NCBI RefSeq assembly: GCF_003367315.1 | Contig: NZ_CP031415.1 | Location: 494,001-558,000, forward strand | Direction of reading: 5' to 3' | DNA: 64,000 nucleotides | Source: Saccharospirillum mangrovi | GTDB taxonomy: Bacteria; Pseudomonadota; Gammaproteobacteria; Pseudomonadales; Natronospirillaceae | Shown: positions 49,772-60,965 of the stretch, piece by piece | How the letters are laid out: the number at the start of each line of letters is the position of its first letter | Numbering within the stretch: position 1 is the stretch's first letter | Notes under the pieces: generated by a model | Databases searched by the model: none | What the model was told of the DNA's origin: nothing | Seen by the model: only the letters and a program-made list of their open reading frames with translations | Made by a program: the position numbers and the translations under genes

Positions 49772-50380
49772 ATGGATATCGCAGTTGCAGGCAAAGCCAA
49801 GGCCAAGGTTGAAGTGTCCGACGCAACGTTCGGCAAAGATTTCAATGAAGCCCTGGTACACCAGGTCGTTAACGCTTTCCTGGCCGGTGCCCGTCAAGGC
49901 ACGCGCGCTCAGAAGAGCCGTTCCGACGTTTCTGGCGGCGGCAAAAAGCCGTGGCGTCAGAAGGGCACAGGTCGTGCTCGCGCCGGTACCATCCGTTCAC
50001 CCATCTGGGTTGGCGGCGGCAAAACTTTCGCGGCTCGTCCTCAGGACTGGTCACAGAAGGTCAACCGCAAAATGTACCGCGGTGCTATGAAGTCGATCTT
50101 GTCTGAATTGGTTCGTCAGGAGCGTTTGGTTGTGGTTGAAAACCTGGCCATCGACGCACCGAAAACCAAGGCTTTCATCGCCAAAATGAAAGAGTTGGAT
50201 GTGTCCAACGCTTTGATCGTGTCAGAAGAAGTTGATCAAAACCTCTATCTGTCCGCTCGCAACGTACCGCACGTCGAAGTCTCTGACGTTGCCGGTATTA
50301 CTCCGGTCAATCTGGTGGCTTACGAGAAAGTCGTGATCACTGTGGCCGCGCTCAAGAAGGTCGAGGAGGCTTTTGCATGA
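49772..50380 (+). CDS. rplD: 50S ribosomal protein L4
   Basis: At 202 residues, the exit-tunnel loop is seen in [20 protein letters not shown]. In E. coli it regulates the S10 operon. It is 10 bp after rplC and overlaps rplW by 4 bp. Confidence 0.97.
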   Translation: MDIAVAGKAKAKVEVSDATFGKDFNEALVHQVVNAFLAGARQGTRAQKSRSDVSGGGKKPWRQKGTGRARAGTIRSPIWVGGGKTFAARPQDWSQKVNRKMYRGAMKSILSELVRQERLVVVENLAIDAPKTKAFIAKMKELDVSNALIVSEEVDQNLYLSARNVPHVEVSDVAGITPVNLVAYEKVVITVAALKKVEEAFA

Positions 50381-50673
50381 ACCAGGAACGTATCTATCAG
50401 GTCGTTTTCGGTCCGCACATCTCCGAAAAGGCGACCATCGTAGCGGAAGGTACTGGTCAATACGTTTTTCGTGTGGCCAAGGATGCAACAAAACCGGAAA
50501 TCAAGAAGGCCGTAGAGCAGCTGTTCGACGTTAAAGTCCAGTCTGTTCACACCTTGATTCAGAAGGGCAAGGTTAAGCGTACTGCGCGCGGCTTCGGCAA
50601 GCGCAACGACGTGAAAAAAGCCTATGTTCGTCTGGTCAGCGGCCAAGAAATTGATTTCATGGCGGCAGAATAA
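50377..50673 (+). CDS. rplW: 50S ribosomal protein L23
   Basis: The 98-residue protein docks trigger factor and SRP at the tunnel exit. [20 protein letters not shown] and [20 protein letters not shown] fit the family. Confidence 0.96.
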   Translation: MNQERIYQVVFGPHISEKATIVAEGTGQYVFRVAKDATKPEIKKAVEQLFDVKVQSVHTLIQKGKVKRTARGFGKRNDVKKAYVRLVSGQEIDFMAAE

Positions 50674-50690
50674 GGTAGGGGTTGCGAACA

Positions 50691-51518
50691 ATGGCTATCG
50701 TAAAAACCAAGCCGACGTCAGCTGGACGTCGCCACGTCACCAAGACTTACAACCCGGATCTGCACAACGGTGCGCCTTACGCTCCGTTGATTGAAAAGCA
50801 ATCCAAAACTGGTGGCCGTAACAACATGGGTCGCATCACCACTCGTCACATCGGTGGTGGTCATAAGTCGCATTACCGTAAGGTCGATTTCAAGCGCAAC
50901 AAAGATGGCATCACTGCCAAAGTTGAGCGTCTGGAATACGATCCGAACCGGACTGCGAACATCGCCCTGGTTCTGTACGCCGATGGTGAGCGCCGTTACG
51001 TTCTGGCTCCGGCTGGTATCAAAGCGGGTGACGAAATCATTTCCGGTGAGCACGCTCCGATCAAGGTGGGTAACACCATGCCGTTGCGTTCAATCCCGGT
51101 CGGTTCCGTGATTCACAACATCGAGTTGAAGCCTGGCAAAGGCGGCCAAATGGTCCGCTCTGCTGGTAACTCAGCTCAGCTGGTTGCGCGCGAAGGCACT
51201 TACGCCACTTTGCGTCTGCGTTCTGGCGAAATGCGTAAGGTTCTGTCTGAATGCCGCGCCACCCTGGGTGAAGTGAGCAATTCTGAACACAGCCTGCGTC
51301 AACTGGGTAAAGCCGGTGCCTCTCGCTGGCGCGGTGTTCGTCCGACGGTTCGTGGTGTTGTTATGAACCCGGTAGATCACCCGCACGGCGGTGGTGAAGG
51401 CAAGACTTCCGGTGGTCGTCACCCGGTCACTCCTTGGGGTGTTCCCACTAAGGGCTACAAGACTCGCAAGAACAAGCGCACGAACAAGTACATCGTTCGT
51501 CGTCGTTCTTCGAAGTAA
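50691..51518 (+). CDS. rplB: 50S ribosomal protein L2
   Basis: The 275-residue protein is needed for subunit joining and peptidyl-transferase structure. The C-terminal histidine-bearing segment [20 protein letters not shown] is intact. ATG 50691 ([10 protein letters not shown]) is chosen over a TTG nine bases upstream. Confidence 0.97.
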   Translation: MAIVKTKPTSAGRRHVTKTYNPDLHNGAPYAPLIEKQSKTGGRNNMGRITTRHIGGGHKSHYRKVDFKRNKDGITAKVERLEYDPNRTANIALVLYADGERRYVLAPAGIKAGDEIISGEHAPIKVGNTMPLRSIPVGSVIHNIELKPGKGGQMVRSAGNSAQLVAREGTYATLRLRSGEMRKVLSECRATLGEVSNSEHSLRQLGKAGASRWRGVRPTVRGVVMNPVDHPHGGGEGKTSGGRHPVTPWGVPTKGYKTRKNKRTNKYIVRRRSSK

Positions 51519-51540
51519 CTGAATTAAGAGGAAATAGGCT

Positions 51541-51816
51541 GTGCCACGTTCACTTAAGAAGGGTCCATTTGTTGACCTGCACTTGATGAAGAAGGTAGAG
51601 GCTGCACTGGAAGCCAGTGACAAGCGACCCATCAAAACCTGGTCGCGTCGCTCCACAATCTTCCCGGAATTCGTCGGGTTGACCTTTGCAGTCCATAATG
51701 GCCGTCAACATGTTCCCGTCTATGTCACTGAAGACATGGTCGGCCACAAGTTGGGTGAGTTCGCGCTGACTCGGACGTTCAAGGGTCATGCTGCTGACAA
51801 AAAGGCTAAGCGGTAA
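51541..51816 (+). CDS. rpsS: 30S ribosomal protein S19
   Basis: The 91-residue head protein starts [20 protein letters not shown] and includes [20 protein letters not shown]. The initiation codon is GTG, with GAGGAAA 9 nt upstream. Confidence 0.97.
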   Translation: MPRSLKKGPFVDLHLMKKVEAALEASDKRPIKTWSRRSTIFPEFVGLTFAVHNGRQHVPVYVTEDMVGHKLGEFALTRTFKGHAADKKAKR

Positions 51817-51831
51817 ACGAGGGTAGACACT

Positions 51832-52164
51832 ATGGAAACACAAGCTGTATTGCGCGGTGCGCGTTTGTCTGCCCAGAAAGCACGCCTGGTAGCAGACATG
51901 GTCCGCGGTAAGTCCGTGGCCGAAGCGCTGGACCTCCTGACATTCAGCCCCAAAAAGGGCGCTGCGATCGTCAAGAAGGTTCTGGAATCGGCAATTGCCA
52001 ATGCCGAACACAACGACGGCGCAGACGTTGACGAACTGAAGGTCTCCACCATCTTCGTAGATGAAGGTATGACCATGAAGCGTATCCGTCCGCGAGCCAA
52101 AGGCCGTGCTGACCGTATCTTTAAGCGTACGAGTCACATCACGGTCAAGGTTGCCGAGAAATAA
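51832..52164 (+). CDS. rplV: 50S ribosomal protein L22
   Basis: The 110-residue protein has a beta-hairpin that lines the exit tunnel at the macrolide constriction ([20 protein letters not shown]). No deletion or duplication in that loop is seen. Confidence 0.97.
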   Translation: METQAVLRGARLSAQKARLVADMVRGKSVAEALDLLTFSPKKGAAIVKKVLESAIANAEHNDGADVDELKVSTIFVDEGMTMKRIRPRAKGRADRIFKRTSHITVKVAEK

Positions 52165-52178
52165 GGGGAGAATGACAG

Positions 52179-52862
52179 ATGGGTCAGAAAGTTAATCCCA
52201 CCGGGATCCGACTCGGCATCACCAAAGACCACGGCTCGGTCTGGTATGCCGATTCAAGTAGTTATGCTGACAAGTTGCTGAACGATATCCAGGTGCGTAG
52301 CTACCTGGAGAAGAAGCTGGAAAAGGCTTCAGTGAGCAAGATCGTGATTGAGCGTCCTGCACAGAACGCCAAGATCACCATCCACACTGCTCGCCCGGGC
52401 ATCGTCATCGGTAAGAAAGGTGAAGATGTCGAGCTGCTGCGTCAGGAAGTCTCCAAGATGATGGGCATTCCGGTGCACATCAACATTGAAGAAATCCGTA
52501 AGCCGGATCTGGACTCCAAACTGGTTGCACAATCTGTAGCCGGTCAGCTGGAGCGCCGCGTTATGTTCCGTCGCGCTATGAAGCGCGTCATGCAGAACGC
52601 CATGCGCAACGGCGCCAAAGGTGTTCGTATCCAGGTCAGCGGTCGTCTGGGTGGTGCCGAAATCGCGCGTACCGAATGGTACCTCGAAGGTCGTGTACCG
52701 TTGCACACCCTGCGTGCTGACATCGACTACGCCACGGCCGAAGCACACACCACTTACGGTGTGATCGGCATCAAGGTGTGGATTTTCAAAGGCGAAATCC
52801 TGGGTGGTATCGAGCAAGTTCGTGCTCAAGCCAAGGCGCCCAAGAAAAAGGCTTCACGGTAA
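52179..52862 (+). CDS. rpsC: 30S ribosomal protein S3
   Basis: The 227-residue protein has an N-terminal KH-type domain ([20 protein letters not shown]) and a C-terminal domain ([20 protein letters not shown]) at the mRNA entry helicase site. It ends in a lysine-rich tail. Confidence 0.97.
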   Translation: MGQKVNPTGIRLGITKDHGSVWYADSSSYADKLLNDIQVRSYLEKKLEKASVSKIVIERPAQNAKITIHTARPGIVIGKKGEDVELLRQEVSKMMGIPVHINIEEIRKPDLDSKLVAQSVAGQLERRVMFRRAMKRVMQNAMRNGAKGVRIQVSGRLGGAEIARTEWYLEGRVPLHTLRADIDYATAEAHTTYGVIGIKVWIFKGEILGGIEQVRAQAKAPKKKASR

Positions 52863-52873
52863 GGAGTACGTAG

Positions 52874-53287
52874 ATGCTGCAACCTAAACGCACAAAGTTC
52901 CGCAAAGTGCAGAAGGGCCGTAACCGTGGCCTGGCACAGCGCGGCAGTAAAGTAAGCTTCGGCGAATATGCGCTGAAAGCAACCGGTCGTGGTCGTATCA
53001 CTGCTCGTCAAATCGAAGCAGCGCGTCGTGCCATGACCCGCCACATCAAGCGTGGCGGCAAAATCTGGATCCGCGTTTTCCCGGACAAGCCCATCTCCAA
53101 GAAACCTTTGGAAGTTCGTATGGGTAAAGGTAAGGGTAACGTTGAATACTGGGTCGCCCAGATTCAGCCGGGTAAGGTTTTGTACGAAATGGAAGGTGTA
53201 TCGGAAGAAATTGCGCTGGAGGCATTCCGCCTGGCAGCTGCCAAACTTCCGGTGGCGACCGTTGTTGTTAAACGGCAGGTGATGTGA
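52874..53287 (+). CDS. rplP: 50S ribosomal protein L16
   Basis: The 137-residue protein near the A-site and central protuberance starts [20 protein letters not shown]. The arginine hydroxylated in E. coli (in [18 protein letters not shown]) is conserved. Its stop TGA shares a base with the rpmC ATG. Confidence 0.97.
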   Translation: MLQPKRTKFRKVQKGRNRGLAQRGSKVSFGEYALKATGRGRITARQIEAARRAMTRHIKRGGKIWIRVFPDKPISKKPLEVRMGKGKGNVEYWVAQIQPGKVLYEMEGVSEEIALEAFRLAAAKLPVATVVVKRQVM

Positions 53288-53478
53288 TGAACGCTAAAGA
53301 TCTTCGTGATAAATCCGTAGACGAGCTGAAAACCAACCTGTTGGAGTTGCTTCGCGATCAGTTCAAATATCGCATGCAAAAGGCGACGGGTCAGCTGACT
53401 CAGACGCACCTGCTGAAGCAAGTCCGCAAGGACATCGCTCGTGTGAAAACAGTGCTGACAGAGAAAGCAGGTGCCTGA
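53287..53478 (+). CDS. rpmC: 50S ribosomal protein L29
   Basis: The 63-residue two-helix protein near the tunnel exit has [20 protein letters not shown] and [24 protein letters not shown] at 53284 could add one residue. One base separates it from rpsQ. Confidence 0.95.
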   Translation: MNAKDLRDKSVDELKTNLLELLRDQFKYRMQKATGQLTQTHLLKQVRKDIARVKTVLTEKAGA

Positions 53479-53479
53479 A

Positions 53480-53740
53480 ATGTCTGAGACCAATACCCGT
53501 ACCGTGACTGGTCAGGTTGTCAGCAACAAGGCTGACAAGACCATTACCGTTATGGTTGAGCGCCGGGTTCAACACCCGATTTACGGCAAGTTCGTAAAGC
53601 GTTCCACCAAGCTGCATGCGCACGATGAAAGCAATGAGTGCCAGATCGGCGACACCGTTACCATCGAAGAGTGTCGTCCGTTGTCCAAGTCCAAGACTTG
53701 GCGCCTGGTTCGCATTGATGAACGTGCGACAACCGTTTAA
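53480..53740 (+). CDS. rpsQ: 30S ribosomal protein S17
   Basis: The 86-residue OB-fold primary binder of 16S rRNA reads [20 protein letters not shown], then [22 protein letters not shown] 53480 is preferred over GTG 53471 because GCAGG then has proper spacing and length matches E. coli S17 (84). Confidence 0.96.
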   Translation: MSETNTRTVTGQVVSNKADKTITVMVERRVQHPIYGKFVKRSTKLHAHDESNECQIGDTVTIEECRPLSKSKTWRLVRIDERATTV

Positions 53741-53761
53741 TTGCGCCTGGGAGTTTGACAG

Positions 53762-54130
53762 ATGATTCAAACACAAACCGTTTTGGACGTTGCCGATAAC
53801 AGCGGTGCCAAGCGCGTACAGTGCATCAAGGTGTTGGGTGGTTCACACCGCCGTTACGCCCGCATTGGCGATCTGATCAAAGTGTCCGTTAAGGAAGCAA
53901 TTCCGCGCGGCAAGGTCAAAAAAGGCCAGGTCATGAACGCCGTTGTTGTACGGACTCGCAAGGGTGTGCGTCGCCCGGATGGCTCTGTTATCCGTTTCGA
54001 CACCAACTCTGCGGTTCTGCTGAACGCTCAGAACGCACCGATCGGTACCCGGATCTTTGGCCCGGTAACCCGTGAACTGCGTACTGAGAAATTTATGAAA
54101 ATCATTTCCCTGGCGCCGGAAGTGCTCTAA
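53762..54130 (+). CDS. rplN: 50S ribosomal protein L14
   Basis: The 122-residue intersubunit-face protein and RsfS target starts [20 protein letters not shown]. In E. coli it begins the separate spc operon; here it is only 21 bp past rpsQ with no promoter visible, so S10 and spc are probably one transcript. Confidence 0.97.
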   Translation: MIQTQTVLDVADNSGAKRVQCIKVLGGSHRRYARIGDLIKVSVKEAIPRGKVKKGQVMNAVVVRTRKGVRRPDGSVIRFDTNSAVLLNAQNAPIGTRIFGPVTRELRTEKFMKIISLAPEVL

Positions 54131-54162
54131 GCACGAGACGGTAGTAGGAAGTGGAGTAAACC

Positions 54163-54492
54163 ATGAACAAATTTAAAAGCGGCGACGAAGTTGTCGTGAT
54201 TGCCGGTAAAGACAAAGGCAAGCGTGGCAAGATCAATAAAGTGATCACCGACGCCAAGAAAGGCACTTTGTTTATCGTCTCTGGTGTGAACATGATCAAG
54301 AAGCACCAGAAGCCTAACCCGAACATGAACATCCCGGGCGGCATCATCGATAAAGAAGCGCCGATTGCTGCATCGAACGTAGCCATCTTCAACTCTGAAA
54401 CCAACAAGGGCGACCGTGTTGGCTTCCAGATCAAAGAAGACGGCAGCAAGGTGCGCATCTACAAGTCCACGCAGAAAGAAATTGGTGCATAA
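54163..54492 (+). CDS. rplX: 50S ribosomal protein L24
   Basis: The 109-residue assembly initiator has a KOW motif ([20 protein letters not shown]). It is slightly longer than E. coli L24 (104). Confidence 0.96.
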   Translation: MNKFKSGDEVVVIAGKDKGKRGKINKVITDAKKGTLFIVSGVNMIKKHQKPNPNMNIPGGIIDKEAPIAASNVAIFNSETNKGDRVGFQIKEDGSKVRIYKSTQKEIGA

Positions 54493-54506
54493 GGGGCGTA
54501 TTCGAC

Positions 54507-55046
54507 ATGTCTAGACTCAAAGAGCTCTACAAAACCGACGTCGTCGCTGCACTCCAGAAAGAGTTCGGTTACAAGAACGTCATGGAAATTCCCCGCGTCA
54601 CCAAGATCACTCTGAACATGGGCGTGGGCGAAGCCATCGGTGATAAGAAGCAGATCGACAACGCTGTTGCCGACCTGCAGGCCATCTCTGGTCAGAAGCC
54701 GCTGGTGACTAAAGCGCGCAAGTCGATCGCGGGTTTCAAAATCCGTGAAGACTGGCCGATCGGTGCCAAAGTGACCCTGCGCGGTGAGCGCATGTGGGAA
54801 TTTATGGATCGTCTGATTGACATCGCGCTGCCGCGTGTTCGTGACTTCCGTGGTATTAACCCGAAGTCGTTTGATGGTCGTGGCAACTACAGCATGGGTG
54901 TGAAAGAGCAGATTATCTTCCCGGAAATTGAATACGATAAGGTCGATAAACTGCGTGGTCTGGACGTTACCGTGACCACAACCGCTCGCACCAATGATGA
55001 AGGTCGCGCTCTGTTGAAGGCGCTGTCCTTCCCATTCAAAAGTTAA
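54507..55046 (+). CDS. rplE: 50S ribosomal protein L5
   Basis: The 179-residue 5S rRNA-binding protein of the central protuberance shows [20 protein letters not shown] and [20 protein letters not shown]. Confidence 0.97.
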   Translation: MSRLKELYKTDVVAALQKEFGYKNVMEIPRVTKITLNMGVGEAIGDKKQIDNAVADLQAISGQKPLVTKARKSIAGFKIREDWPIGAKVTLRGERMWEFMDRLIDIALPRVRDFRGINPKSFDGRGNYSMGVKEQIIFPEIEYDKVDKLRGLDVTVTTTARTNDEGRALLKALSFPFKS

Positions 55047-55057
55047 GGGGAAAGGTC

Positions 55058-55363
55058 ATGGCTAAAGAGAGCATGAAAGCGCGCGAAGCTAAGCGCGAAA
55101 AGACCGTCGCCAAGTACGCTGAAAAGCGTGCCAAGCTGAAGGCGATCATCAAAGATCAAGCCAGCTCTGACGAGCAGGTTTGGGAAGCACAACAGGCTCT
55201 GCAGAAGTTGCCCCGTGACGCCAGTCCGGTGCGTCTGCAGCGTCGTTGTCAAGTGACTGGACGTCCGCACGCGGTTTACCGCAAGTTCGGTTTGTCTCGT
55301 ATCAAGCTGCGTGAACAAGCCATGTTGGGCAACGTTCCGGGTTTGAAGAAGTCCAGTTGGTAA
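55058..55363 (+). CDS. rpsN: 30S ribosomal protein S14, zinc-free form
   Basis: At 101 residues it is the long form lacking the CxxC pairs of zinc S14; only one Cys is present ([20 protein letters not shown]). This is the E. coli type and argues for a proteobacterial host that can place zinc elsewhere. A strong GC hairpin follows. Confidence 0.97.
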   Translation: MAKESMKAREAKREKTVAKYAEKRAKLKAIIKDQASSDEQVWEAQQALQKLPRDASPVRLQRRCQVTGRPHAVYRKFGLSRIKLREQAMLGNVPGLKKSSW

Positions 55364-55385
55364 GTTGGTAAGTCAAGTGGACCGG

Positions 55386-55405
55386 GCCGGCGCATTTGCG
55401 CCGGC
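55386..55405 (+). other. GC-rich hairpin between rpsN and rpsH
   Basis: GCCGGCGC-ATTT-GCGCCGGC: perfect 8-bp stem inside the 76-bp gap, the longest gap within the spc cluster apart from the rpmJ-rpsM boundary. It could punctuate the message or help S8-type control; no T-run. Confidence 0.6.
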
Positions 55406-55439
55406 TACCGCATTTGACTGCACAGTGAGGAAACACTAA

Positions 55440-55832
55440 ATGAGCATGCAAGACACACTTGCGGATATGTTCACGCGTATCCGTAATGCCCAGCAAGCGG
55501 GCCATGCCACTGTTAGCCTGCCCTCCTCGAAGCAAAAGGTTGCCGTTGCAACCGTGCTGAAGGCCGAAGGTTACGTGGATGATTTCGCTGTTGAAGGCGA
55601 CGTCAAAAAGGTAATGCACATCACGCTGCGTTACTTCGAAGGCAAGCCGGTTATCGAGTCCATCAAGCGTATCTCCCGTCCTGGTTTGCGCCAGTACAAG
55701 GGTGCCGATGAACTGTCTAAAGTGGCAGGCGGACTGGGTATTTCCATCGTTTCAACCTCCAAAGGTGTCATGACCGATCGGGCTGCGCGTTCTGCCGGCG
55801 TCGGCGGTGAAGTCATCTGCGAAGTCTTCTAA
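55440..55832 (+). CDS. rpsH: 30S ribosomal protein S8
   Basis: The 130-residue central-domain assembly protein, the spc operon repressor in E. coli, starts [20 protein letters not shown] and contains [20 protein letters not shown]. Confidence 0.97.
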   Translation: MSMQDTLADMFTRIRNAQQAGHATVSLPSSKQKVAVATVLKAEGYVDDFAVEGDVKKVMHITLRYFEGKPVIESIKRISRPGLRQYKGADELSKVAGGLGISIVSTSKGVMTDRAARSAGVGGEVICEVF

Positions 55833-55846
55833 GGAGTGATTGAACG

Positions 55847-56380
55847 ATGTCTCGTATAGCGAATGCTCCAGTTACAGTACCCGCAGGTGTGGACGTTAAG
55901 CTCGGCGGCGAAAAGATTTCTGTGAAGGGCAAAAACGGCACTCTGGAAATCGCGCTGCATAACACCGTTGAAATTAAACAGGACGGCAACGTTCTGACCT
56001 TTGCTGCCCGTGATGGCGGCAAATTCGCACACTCCATGTCCGGCACCATGCGTGCGCTGGTTAATAACATGGTGGTTGGCGTTACCGACGGTTTTGAAAA
56101 GCGTCTGCAATTGAATGGTGTTGGTTACCGCGCTAAGGCGTCTGGCAACACCGTGAATTTAACCCTTGGTTTCTCTCACCCGATTGACTACACCCTGCCG
56201 CAGGGTGTCACGGCTGAGACTCCGAGCAATACCGAAATCGTCCTGAAGAGCGCCGATAAACAGCGGCTCGGTCAGGTGGCGGCTGAAATCCGCGCCTTCC
56301 GTCCGCCGGAGCCGTATAAAGGTAAGGGCGTTCGGTATGCCGACGAACATGTTCGTCGCAAAGAAGCCAAGAAAAAATAA
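55847..56380 (+). CDS. rplF: 50S ribosomal protein L6
   Basis: The 177-residue protein near the GTPase centre shows [20 protein letters not shown] and the C-terminal [20 protein letters not shown] signature. Confidence 0.97.
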   Translation: MSRIANAPVTVPAGVDVKLGGEKISVKGKNGTLEIALHNTVEIKQDGNVLTFAARDGGKFAHSMSGTMRALVNNMVVGVTDGFEKRLQLNGVGYRAKASGNTVNLTLGFSHPIDYTLPQGVTAETPSNTEIVLKSADKQRLGQVAAEIRAFRPPEPYKGKGVRYADEHVRRKEAKKK

Positions 56381-56391
56381 GGGCATAGGTC

Positions 56392-56742
56392 ATGAGCGAA
56401 AAGAAAATTTCCCGTTTACGCCGTGCTCGTCGCAGCCGCATCAAGATCCGCGAATTGGGCGTGCATCGTCTGTGTGTGAATCGTTCCAACCAACACATTT
56501 ACGCACAAGTCATCGCACCCAATGGCAGCCAGATCGTTGTCCAAGCTTCTACTTTGGACAAAGCGCTGCGTGACGGCACAACCAGCAACATTGATGCAGC
56601 CACCAAGGTTGGTGCTCTGATTGCAGAGCGCGCCAAGGCAGCCGGCATCGAAGAGGTGGCCTTTGACCGCTCCGGTTTCCGTTATCACGGTCGGGTCAAG
56701 GCTTTGGCAGACGCTGCCCGCGAAGGTGGCCTGAAATTCTAA
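56392..56742 (+). CDS. rplR: 50S ribosomal protein L18
   Basis: The 116-residue 5S rRNA binder shows [20 protein letters not shown] and [20 protein letters not shown]. Confidence 0.97.
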   Translation: MSEKKISRLRRARRSRIKIRELGVHRLCVNRSNQHIYAQVIAPNGSQIVVQASTLDKALRDGTTSNIDAATKVGALIAERAKAAGIEEVAFDRSGFRYHGRVKALADAAREGGLKF

Positions 56743-56752
56743 GGTGTGAATG

Positions 56753-57259
56753 ATGGCAAATAACGATCAAGTACAAGCTGGCGGCGATCTGCAGGAAAAA
56801 CTGGTTCAGGTTAACCGTGTAGCCAAAGTAGTGAAGGGTGGCCGTATTTTCGGTTTCACCGCTTTGACAGTTGTCGGCGACGGCAACGGCAAAGTTGGCT
56901 TCGGTCGCGGCAAGGCACGTGAAGTGCCGGTCGCTATCCAGAAAGCTATGGACGCTGCGCGCCGTAACATGGTTCAGGTCCACCTGACCAACGGTACGCT
57001 GCAATACCCGGTCAATGCCCGTCATGGTGCCTCCAAGGTATACATGCAGCCGGCATCTGACGGTACCGGTGTGATTGCCGGCGGTGCGATGCGCGCCGTT
57101 CTGGAAGTCGCCGGTGTCGAAAACGTATTGGCTAAGTGCTACGGCTCGACCAACCCGGTCAACGTTGTACGCGCGACTGTTAACGGTCTGGCCAAGATGC
57201 GTTCTCCGGAAGACGTTGCAGCCAAGCGCGGCAAATCCGTCGAAGACATTGTGGAGTAA
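56753..57259 (+). CDS. rpsE: 30S ribosomal protein S5
   Basis: The 168-residue accuracy protein has the spectinomycin loop [20 protein letters not shown], wild-type in appearance. Of two ATGs, 56753 is chosen for better spacing from AAGGTG; 56750 is possible. Confidence 0.97.
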   Translation: MANNDQVQAGGDLQEKLVQVNRVAKVVKGGRIFGFTALTVVGDGNGKVGFGRGKAREVPVAIQKAMDAARRNMVQVHLTNGTLQYPVNARHGASKVYMQPASDGTGVIAGGAMRAVLEVAGVENVLAKCYGSTNPVNVVRATVNGLAKMRSPEDVAAKRGKSVEDIVE

Positions 57260-57265
57260 GCGGCC

Positions 57266-57454
57266 ATGGCGAATAAGACTGTAAAAGTTCAGCTGTTTCG
57301 CAGCCCGATCGGCACCCAGCCCAAGCACAAATTGTGCGTTAAGGGTCTGGGCCTGAGCCGAATCGGTCAGGTTCGTGAACTGGAAGATACGCCTTCCGTT
57401 CGCGGCATGATCAACAAAGTGAACTACATGGTTCGCGTAGTTGAGGGTGAATAA
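57266..57454 (+). CDS. rpmD: 50S ribosomal protein L30
   Basis: The 62-residue protein reads [20 protein letters not shown], then [20 protein letters not shown]. It is 6 bp after rpsE and one base before rplO. Confidence 0.96.
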   Translation: MANKTVKVQLFRSPIGTQPKHKLCVKGLGLSRIGQVRELEDTPSVRGMINKVNYMVRVVEGE

Positions 57455-57455
57455 G

Positions 57456-57890
57456 ATGTTTCTGAACACATTGAGCCCTGCTGAGGGTTCCCGTAGCGAA
57501 GGTAAGCGCGTCGGCCGTGGTATCGGTTCTGGTCTGGGTAAGACCGGTGGCCGTGGTCACAAAGGTCAGAAGTCGCGCAGTGGTGGCGGTGTTAAGCCTG
57601 GTTTCGAAGGCGGTCAGATGCCGTTGCAGCGTCGTCTGCCGAAATTCGGTTTCACTTCTCGCCAGGCGCCGTTCACAGCCGAAATCCGGTTGCATGAGCT
57701 GGCCAAGGTTGAGGCGGATGTCGTCGACCTGAACGCCCTGAAGCAAGCCGATATCATCGGCCATCAGATCAAGCGTGCCCGCGTCATCCTGTCTGGTGAA
57801 ATCGGCAAGGCGGTTACCGTCAAAGGCCTGAAAGTCACCAAGGGTGCCAAGGCAGCGATCGAAGCTGCAGGCGGCAAGGTAGAGGAATAA
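57456..57890 (+). CDS. rplO: 50S ribosomal protein L15
   Basis: The 144-residue protein has the glycine-rich N-terminal extension [20 protein letters not shown] threading through 23S rRNA. ATG 57456 ([12 protein letters not shown]) is preferred to an upstream start overlapping rpmD. Confidence 0.97.
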   Translation: MFLNTLSPAEGSRSEGKRVGRGIGSGLGKTGGRGHKGQKSRSGGGVKPGFEGGQMPLQRRLPKFGFTSRQAPFTAEIRLHELAKVEADVVDLNALKQADIIGHQIKRARVILSGEIGKAVTVKGLKVTKGAKAAIEAAGGKVEE

Positions 57891-57896
57891 TCCCCC

Positions 57897-59210
57897 ATGA
57901 CCAGACAAGGACAACCGACTGGATCACAAGGTGGCTTGAGCGAGCTTTGGGCTCGCTTGCGTTTCGTGCTGCTGGCGATCCTGGTGTACCGAGTCGGTGC
58001 CCACATTCCGGTTCCGGGTATTAACCCGGACCAGTTGGCGGCACTGTTCGAACGTAACCGCGACACCATCCTGAGCATGTTCAACATGTTCTCCGGTGGT
58101 GCACTGGAACGCATGAGCGTCTTCGCCCTCGGCATCATGCCGTACATTTCGGCGTCGATTATCATGCAGCTCCTGACGGTCGTGAGTCCTCAACTGGAAC
58201 AGCTGAAGAAGGAAGGCGAAGCGGGTCGGCGCAAGATGAGCCAATACACCCGCTTCGGCACTCTGGGTCTGGCCATCGTGCAATCGCTTGCACTGGCGGC
58301 CGGCCTGGCCAGCCAGGGCGTGGCCTTTACCACTGGCCCGTCGTTCTACTTCGTTGCCGTAGTGACCTTCACTTGCGGCACGATGTTCATGATGTGGCTG
58401 GGTGAGCAGATCACCGAGCGCGGTATCGGCAACGGCATTTCGATGCTGATTTTTGCCGGCATCGTCGCCGGTCTGCCGGGTGCCATCGGTCAGAGCTTCG
58501 AAAGCGCCCGTCAAGGCGACCTGAGCATCATTGCGTTGCTGTTGGTTGGTTTGTTGGCGGCGGCAGTCGTGGCTTTCATCGTCTTCATCGAACGCGGTCA
58601 GCGTCGGATCACCATCAATTACGCCAAGCGTCAGCAAGGTCGTAAGGTGTTTCAGGCGCAGAGCAGCCATCTGCCGCTGAAGATCAACATGGCGGGTGTA
58701 ATTCCGCCGATCTTCGCGTCCAGTCTGTTGCTGTTCCCGGCATCGGTGGGTAACTGGTTTGGCAGCAGTGACGGTATGGGTTGGTTGCAGGACATTGCTC
58801 TGCTGCTCAGCCCCGGCCAGCCGCTGTACATCCTGGTGTTCGCTGTGGCCGTGATCTTCTTCTGCTATTTCTACACCGCAGTAACGTTTAACCCGAAAGA
58901 TGTGGCCGAGAATCTGAAGCGCTCCGGTGCTTTTATTCCGGGCATTCGTCCGGGGGAACAGACTTCCCGTTATATCGATGGGGTGTCCGCTCGCCTGACC
59001 TTCTTCGGTGCGATCTACATTACTGCTGTGTCGTTGCTGCCCCAGGCGCTGGTGATTGCTGCTGATGTTCCGTTTTACTTCGGTGGCACTTCCCTGCTGA
59101 TCGTGGTGGTGGTTGTGATGGACTTTATGTCTCAGGTGCAAAGTCACTTGATGTCGCACCAGTACGCTTCGCTGATGAAAAAAGCCAATCTGAAATCGAT
59201 TGGTAACTAG
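57897..59210 (+). CDS. secY: Preprotein translocase channel SecY
   Basis: The 437-residue inner-membrane protein has ten predicted spans. [12 protein letters not shown] (plug-proximal), [20 protein letters not shown] and the cytosolic loop [20 protein letters not shown] are conserved. It pairs with SecE at 31903. Confidence 0.97.
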   Translation: MTRQGQPTGSQGGLSELWARLRFVLLAILVYRVGAHIPVPGINPDQLAALFERNRDTILSMFNMFSGGALERMSVFALGIMPYISASIIMQLLTVVSPQLEQLKKEGEAGRRKMSQYTRFGTLGLAIVQSLALAAGLASQGVAFTTGPSFYFVAVVTFTCGTMFMMWLGEQITERGIGNGISMLIFAGIVAGLPGAIGQSFESARQGDLSIIALLLVGLLAAAVVAFIVFIERGQRRITINYAKRQQGRKVFQAQSSHLPLKINMAGVIPPIFASSLLLFPASVGNWFGSSDGMGWLQDIALLLSPGQPLYILVFAVAVIFFCYFYTAVTFNPKDVAENLKRSGAFIPGIRPGEQTSRYIDGVSARLTFFGAIYITAVSLLPQALVIAADVPFYFGGTSLLIVVVVVMDFMSQVQSHLMSHQYASLMKKANLKSIGN

Positions 59211-59249
59211 CGCGGCGAACGGTGTTTATACCGGTAATTGGAGTCAAGC

Positions 59250-59363
59250 ATGAAAGTACGTGCGTCGGTCAAGAAAATCTGCCGTAACTGCAAGATCATC
59301 CGTCGTAACGGCTCTGTTCGTGTGATCTGCACGGATCCCAAGCACAAACAGCGCCAGGGTTGA
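59250..59363 (+). CDS. rpmJ: 50S ribosomal protein L36, zinc form
   Basis: The 37-residue protein has a zinc ribbon of Cys11, Cys14, Cys27 and His32 ([20 protein letters not shown]). Starting ATG 59250 follows GGAG by 6 nt; 39 bp after secY. It closes the spc cluster; the alpha promoter follows. Confidence 0.96.
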   Translation: MKVRASVKKICRNCKIIRRNGSVRVICTDPKHKQRQG

Positions 59364-59384
59364 TCCCAGCCGGCTGATAGGCGC

Positions 59385-59413
59385 TTGATTTAGCAAAAGT
59401 CAGGCGCTATCAT
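59385..59413 (+). promoter_or_regulatory. Alpha-operon promoter (rpsM)
   Basis: TTGATT (59385-59390), 17 bp, TATCAT (59408-59413), discriminator CTCGCGCCCCC. It lies 21 bp past rpmJ and gives a leader of about 90 nt. Confidence 0.7.
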
Positions 59414-59419
59414 CTCGCG

Positions 59420-59508
59420 CCCCCTTAATTGGGGGTTTATTAATAGAGTCGTCTGGCTCTATTAAAGATTCAGCCTTTTCAAGGTTAAAAATAGTTGGAG
59501 TAAGTTGA
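59420..59508 (+). ncRNA. Structured alpha-operon leader, possible S4 target
   Basis: Hairpin CCCCC-TTAATT-GGGGG (59420-59435) and perfect 9-bp stem TTAATAGAG/CTCTATTAA (59440-59465) precede rpsM. E. coli S4 binds a pseudoknot in the same place; whether these stems form one cannot be decided by eye. Confidence 0.45.
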
Positions 59509-59865
59509 ATGGCCCGTATAGCAGGCGTCAATATTCCTGACAACAAGCATGCGGTGATCTCGCTGACCTATATCTATGGTATCGGTCGCACCACTGCTTA
59601 TGGCATCTGTGCCGCGGTTGGGGTTGAACCCACAACTAAAGTGAAAGATCTGTCTGACGAAAAAATGGACGAGATCCGGAACGAAGTTGGCAAGTTCACT
59701 GTAGAAGGTGACTTGCGTCGTGAAATTCAGATGAACATCAAGCGGTTGATGGATCTGGGTTGCAACCGTGGCATTCGCCACCGTCGTAGCCTGCCTCTGC
59801 GTGGACAGCGTACCAAAACCAACGCTCGTACTCGTAAAGGCCCCCGCAAGCCGATCAGACGCTGA
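59509..59865 (+). CDS. rpsM: 30S ribosomal protein S13
   Basis: The 118-residue head protein, contacting the P-site tRNA, reads [20 protein letters not shown] and ends [14 protein letters not shown]. It is the first alpha-operon gene. Confidence 0.97.
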   Translation: MARIAGVNIPDNKHAVISLTYIYGIGRTTAYGICAAVGVEPTTKVKDLSDEKMDEIRNEVGKFTVEGDLRREIQMNIKRLMDLGCNRGIRHRRSLPLRGQRTKTNARTRKGPRKPIRR

Positions 59866-59908
59866 TCGTCTGGTTTATTGACAACAGTTTTTGCATAGGA
59901 AATCGAAG

Positions 59909-60301
59909 ATGGCAAAGCCAGGTCAAAACCGGTCGCGCAAGAAGGTGAAAAAGCAGGTAGCGGATGGCATCGCGCACATCCACGCCTCTTTTAACAACAC
60001 CATCGTGACCATTACGGACCGCCAAGGAAACACCCTGAGTTGGGCAACTTCCGGTGGCTCCGGTTTCCGTGGATCTCGTAAGAGCACCCCCTTCGCTGCA
60101 CAGATCGCCGCTGAACGCGCCGGTACTGCAGCTCAGGAGTATGGTCTGAAGAATCTGGACGTTGAGGTCAAAGGCCCCGGTCCAGGTCGCGAATCCGCGG
60201 TTCGAGCATTGAACGCGTGTGGCTATCGAATCAGCAACATTACCGATGTGACGCCCATTCCTCACAACGGTTGCCGCCCGCCCAAGAAGCGCCGCGTGTA
60301 A
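59909..60301 (+). CDS. rpsK: 30S ribosomal protein S11
   Basis: The 130-residue platform protein reads [20 protein letters not shown], then [15 protein letters not shown] at the end. ATG 59909 is chosen over one at 59891 because it matches the family start MAKPGQ. Confidence 0.97.
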   Translation: MAKPGQNRSRKKVKKQVADGIAHIHASFNNTIVTITDRQGNTLSWATSGGSGFRGSRKSTPFAAQIAAERAGTAAQEYGLKNLDVEVKGPGPGRESAVRALNACGYRISNITDVTPIPHNGCRPPKKRRV

Positions 60302-60319
60302 GATAGGAGACAGAAATCA

Positions 60320-60940
60320 ATGGCACGTTATATTGGTCCGAAGTGTAAGCTGTCTCGTCGCGAAGGCACAGATCTGCTGCTGAAGAGTGGGGTGCGTGCA
60401 CTCGACTCCAAGTGCAAAGCCGAGAACCCTCCTGGTGTACAAGGCGCACGTCGTGGTCGTTTGTCCGACTACGGTGTTCAGCTTCGCGAGAAACAGAAAG
60501 TACGTCGCATCTACGGCGTTCTGGAAAAGCAATTCCGTAACTACTACACCGACGCTGCCCGCCGCAAAGGCGCTACGGGTGAAAACCTGCTGCAACTGCT
60601 GGAAGGTCGTCTGGATAACGTGGTGTATCGCATGGGTTTTGGCGCCACTCGCGCTGAATCTCGTCAGTTGGTGTCGCACAAGGCCATCCTGGTCAATGGC
60701 GAGGCGGTGAATATCCCCTCCTATCAGGTTAAGCCGGGCGACGTCATTGCCGTACGCGAAAAGAGCAAGAACCAGCTGCGCATTCAAAACGCACTGGACA
60801 TCGCTGCACAGCGTGCACCCGTTGCCTGGGTTGAAGTTGATGCGAAGAAAATGGAAGGCAAATACAACTCCCGTCCGGAGCGTGCCGACCTGCCTTCAGA
60901 GATCAACGAAAACCTGATCGTGGAATTGTACTCCAAGTAA
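60320..60940 (+). CDS. rpsD: 30S ribosomal protein S4
   Basis: The 206-residue primary 16S binder has an S4 RNA-binding domain at about 95-160 ([20 protein letters not shown] then [18 protein letters not shown]). It is the likely feedback repressor of the leader at 59420. Confidence 0.97.
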   Translation: MARYIGPKCKLSRREGTDLLLKSGVRALDSKCKAENPPGVQGARRGRLSDYGVQLREKQKVRRIYGVLEKQFRNYYTDAARRKGATGENLLQLLEGRLDNVVYRMGFGATRAESRQLVSHKAILVNGEAVNIPSYQVKPGDVIAVREKSKNQLRIQNALDIAAQRAPVAWVEVDAKKMEGKYNSRPERADLPSEINENLIVELYSK

Positions 60941-60965
60941 TCTCACTGCAAATTTAGGGGCATCT

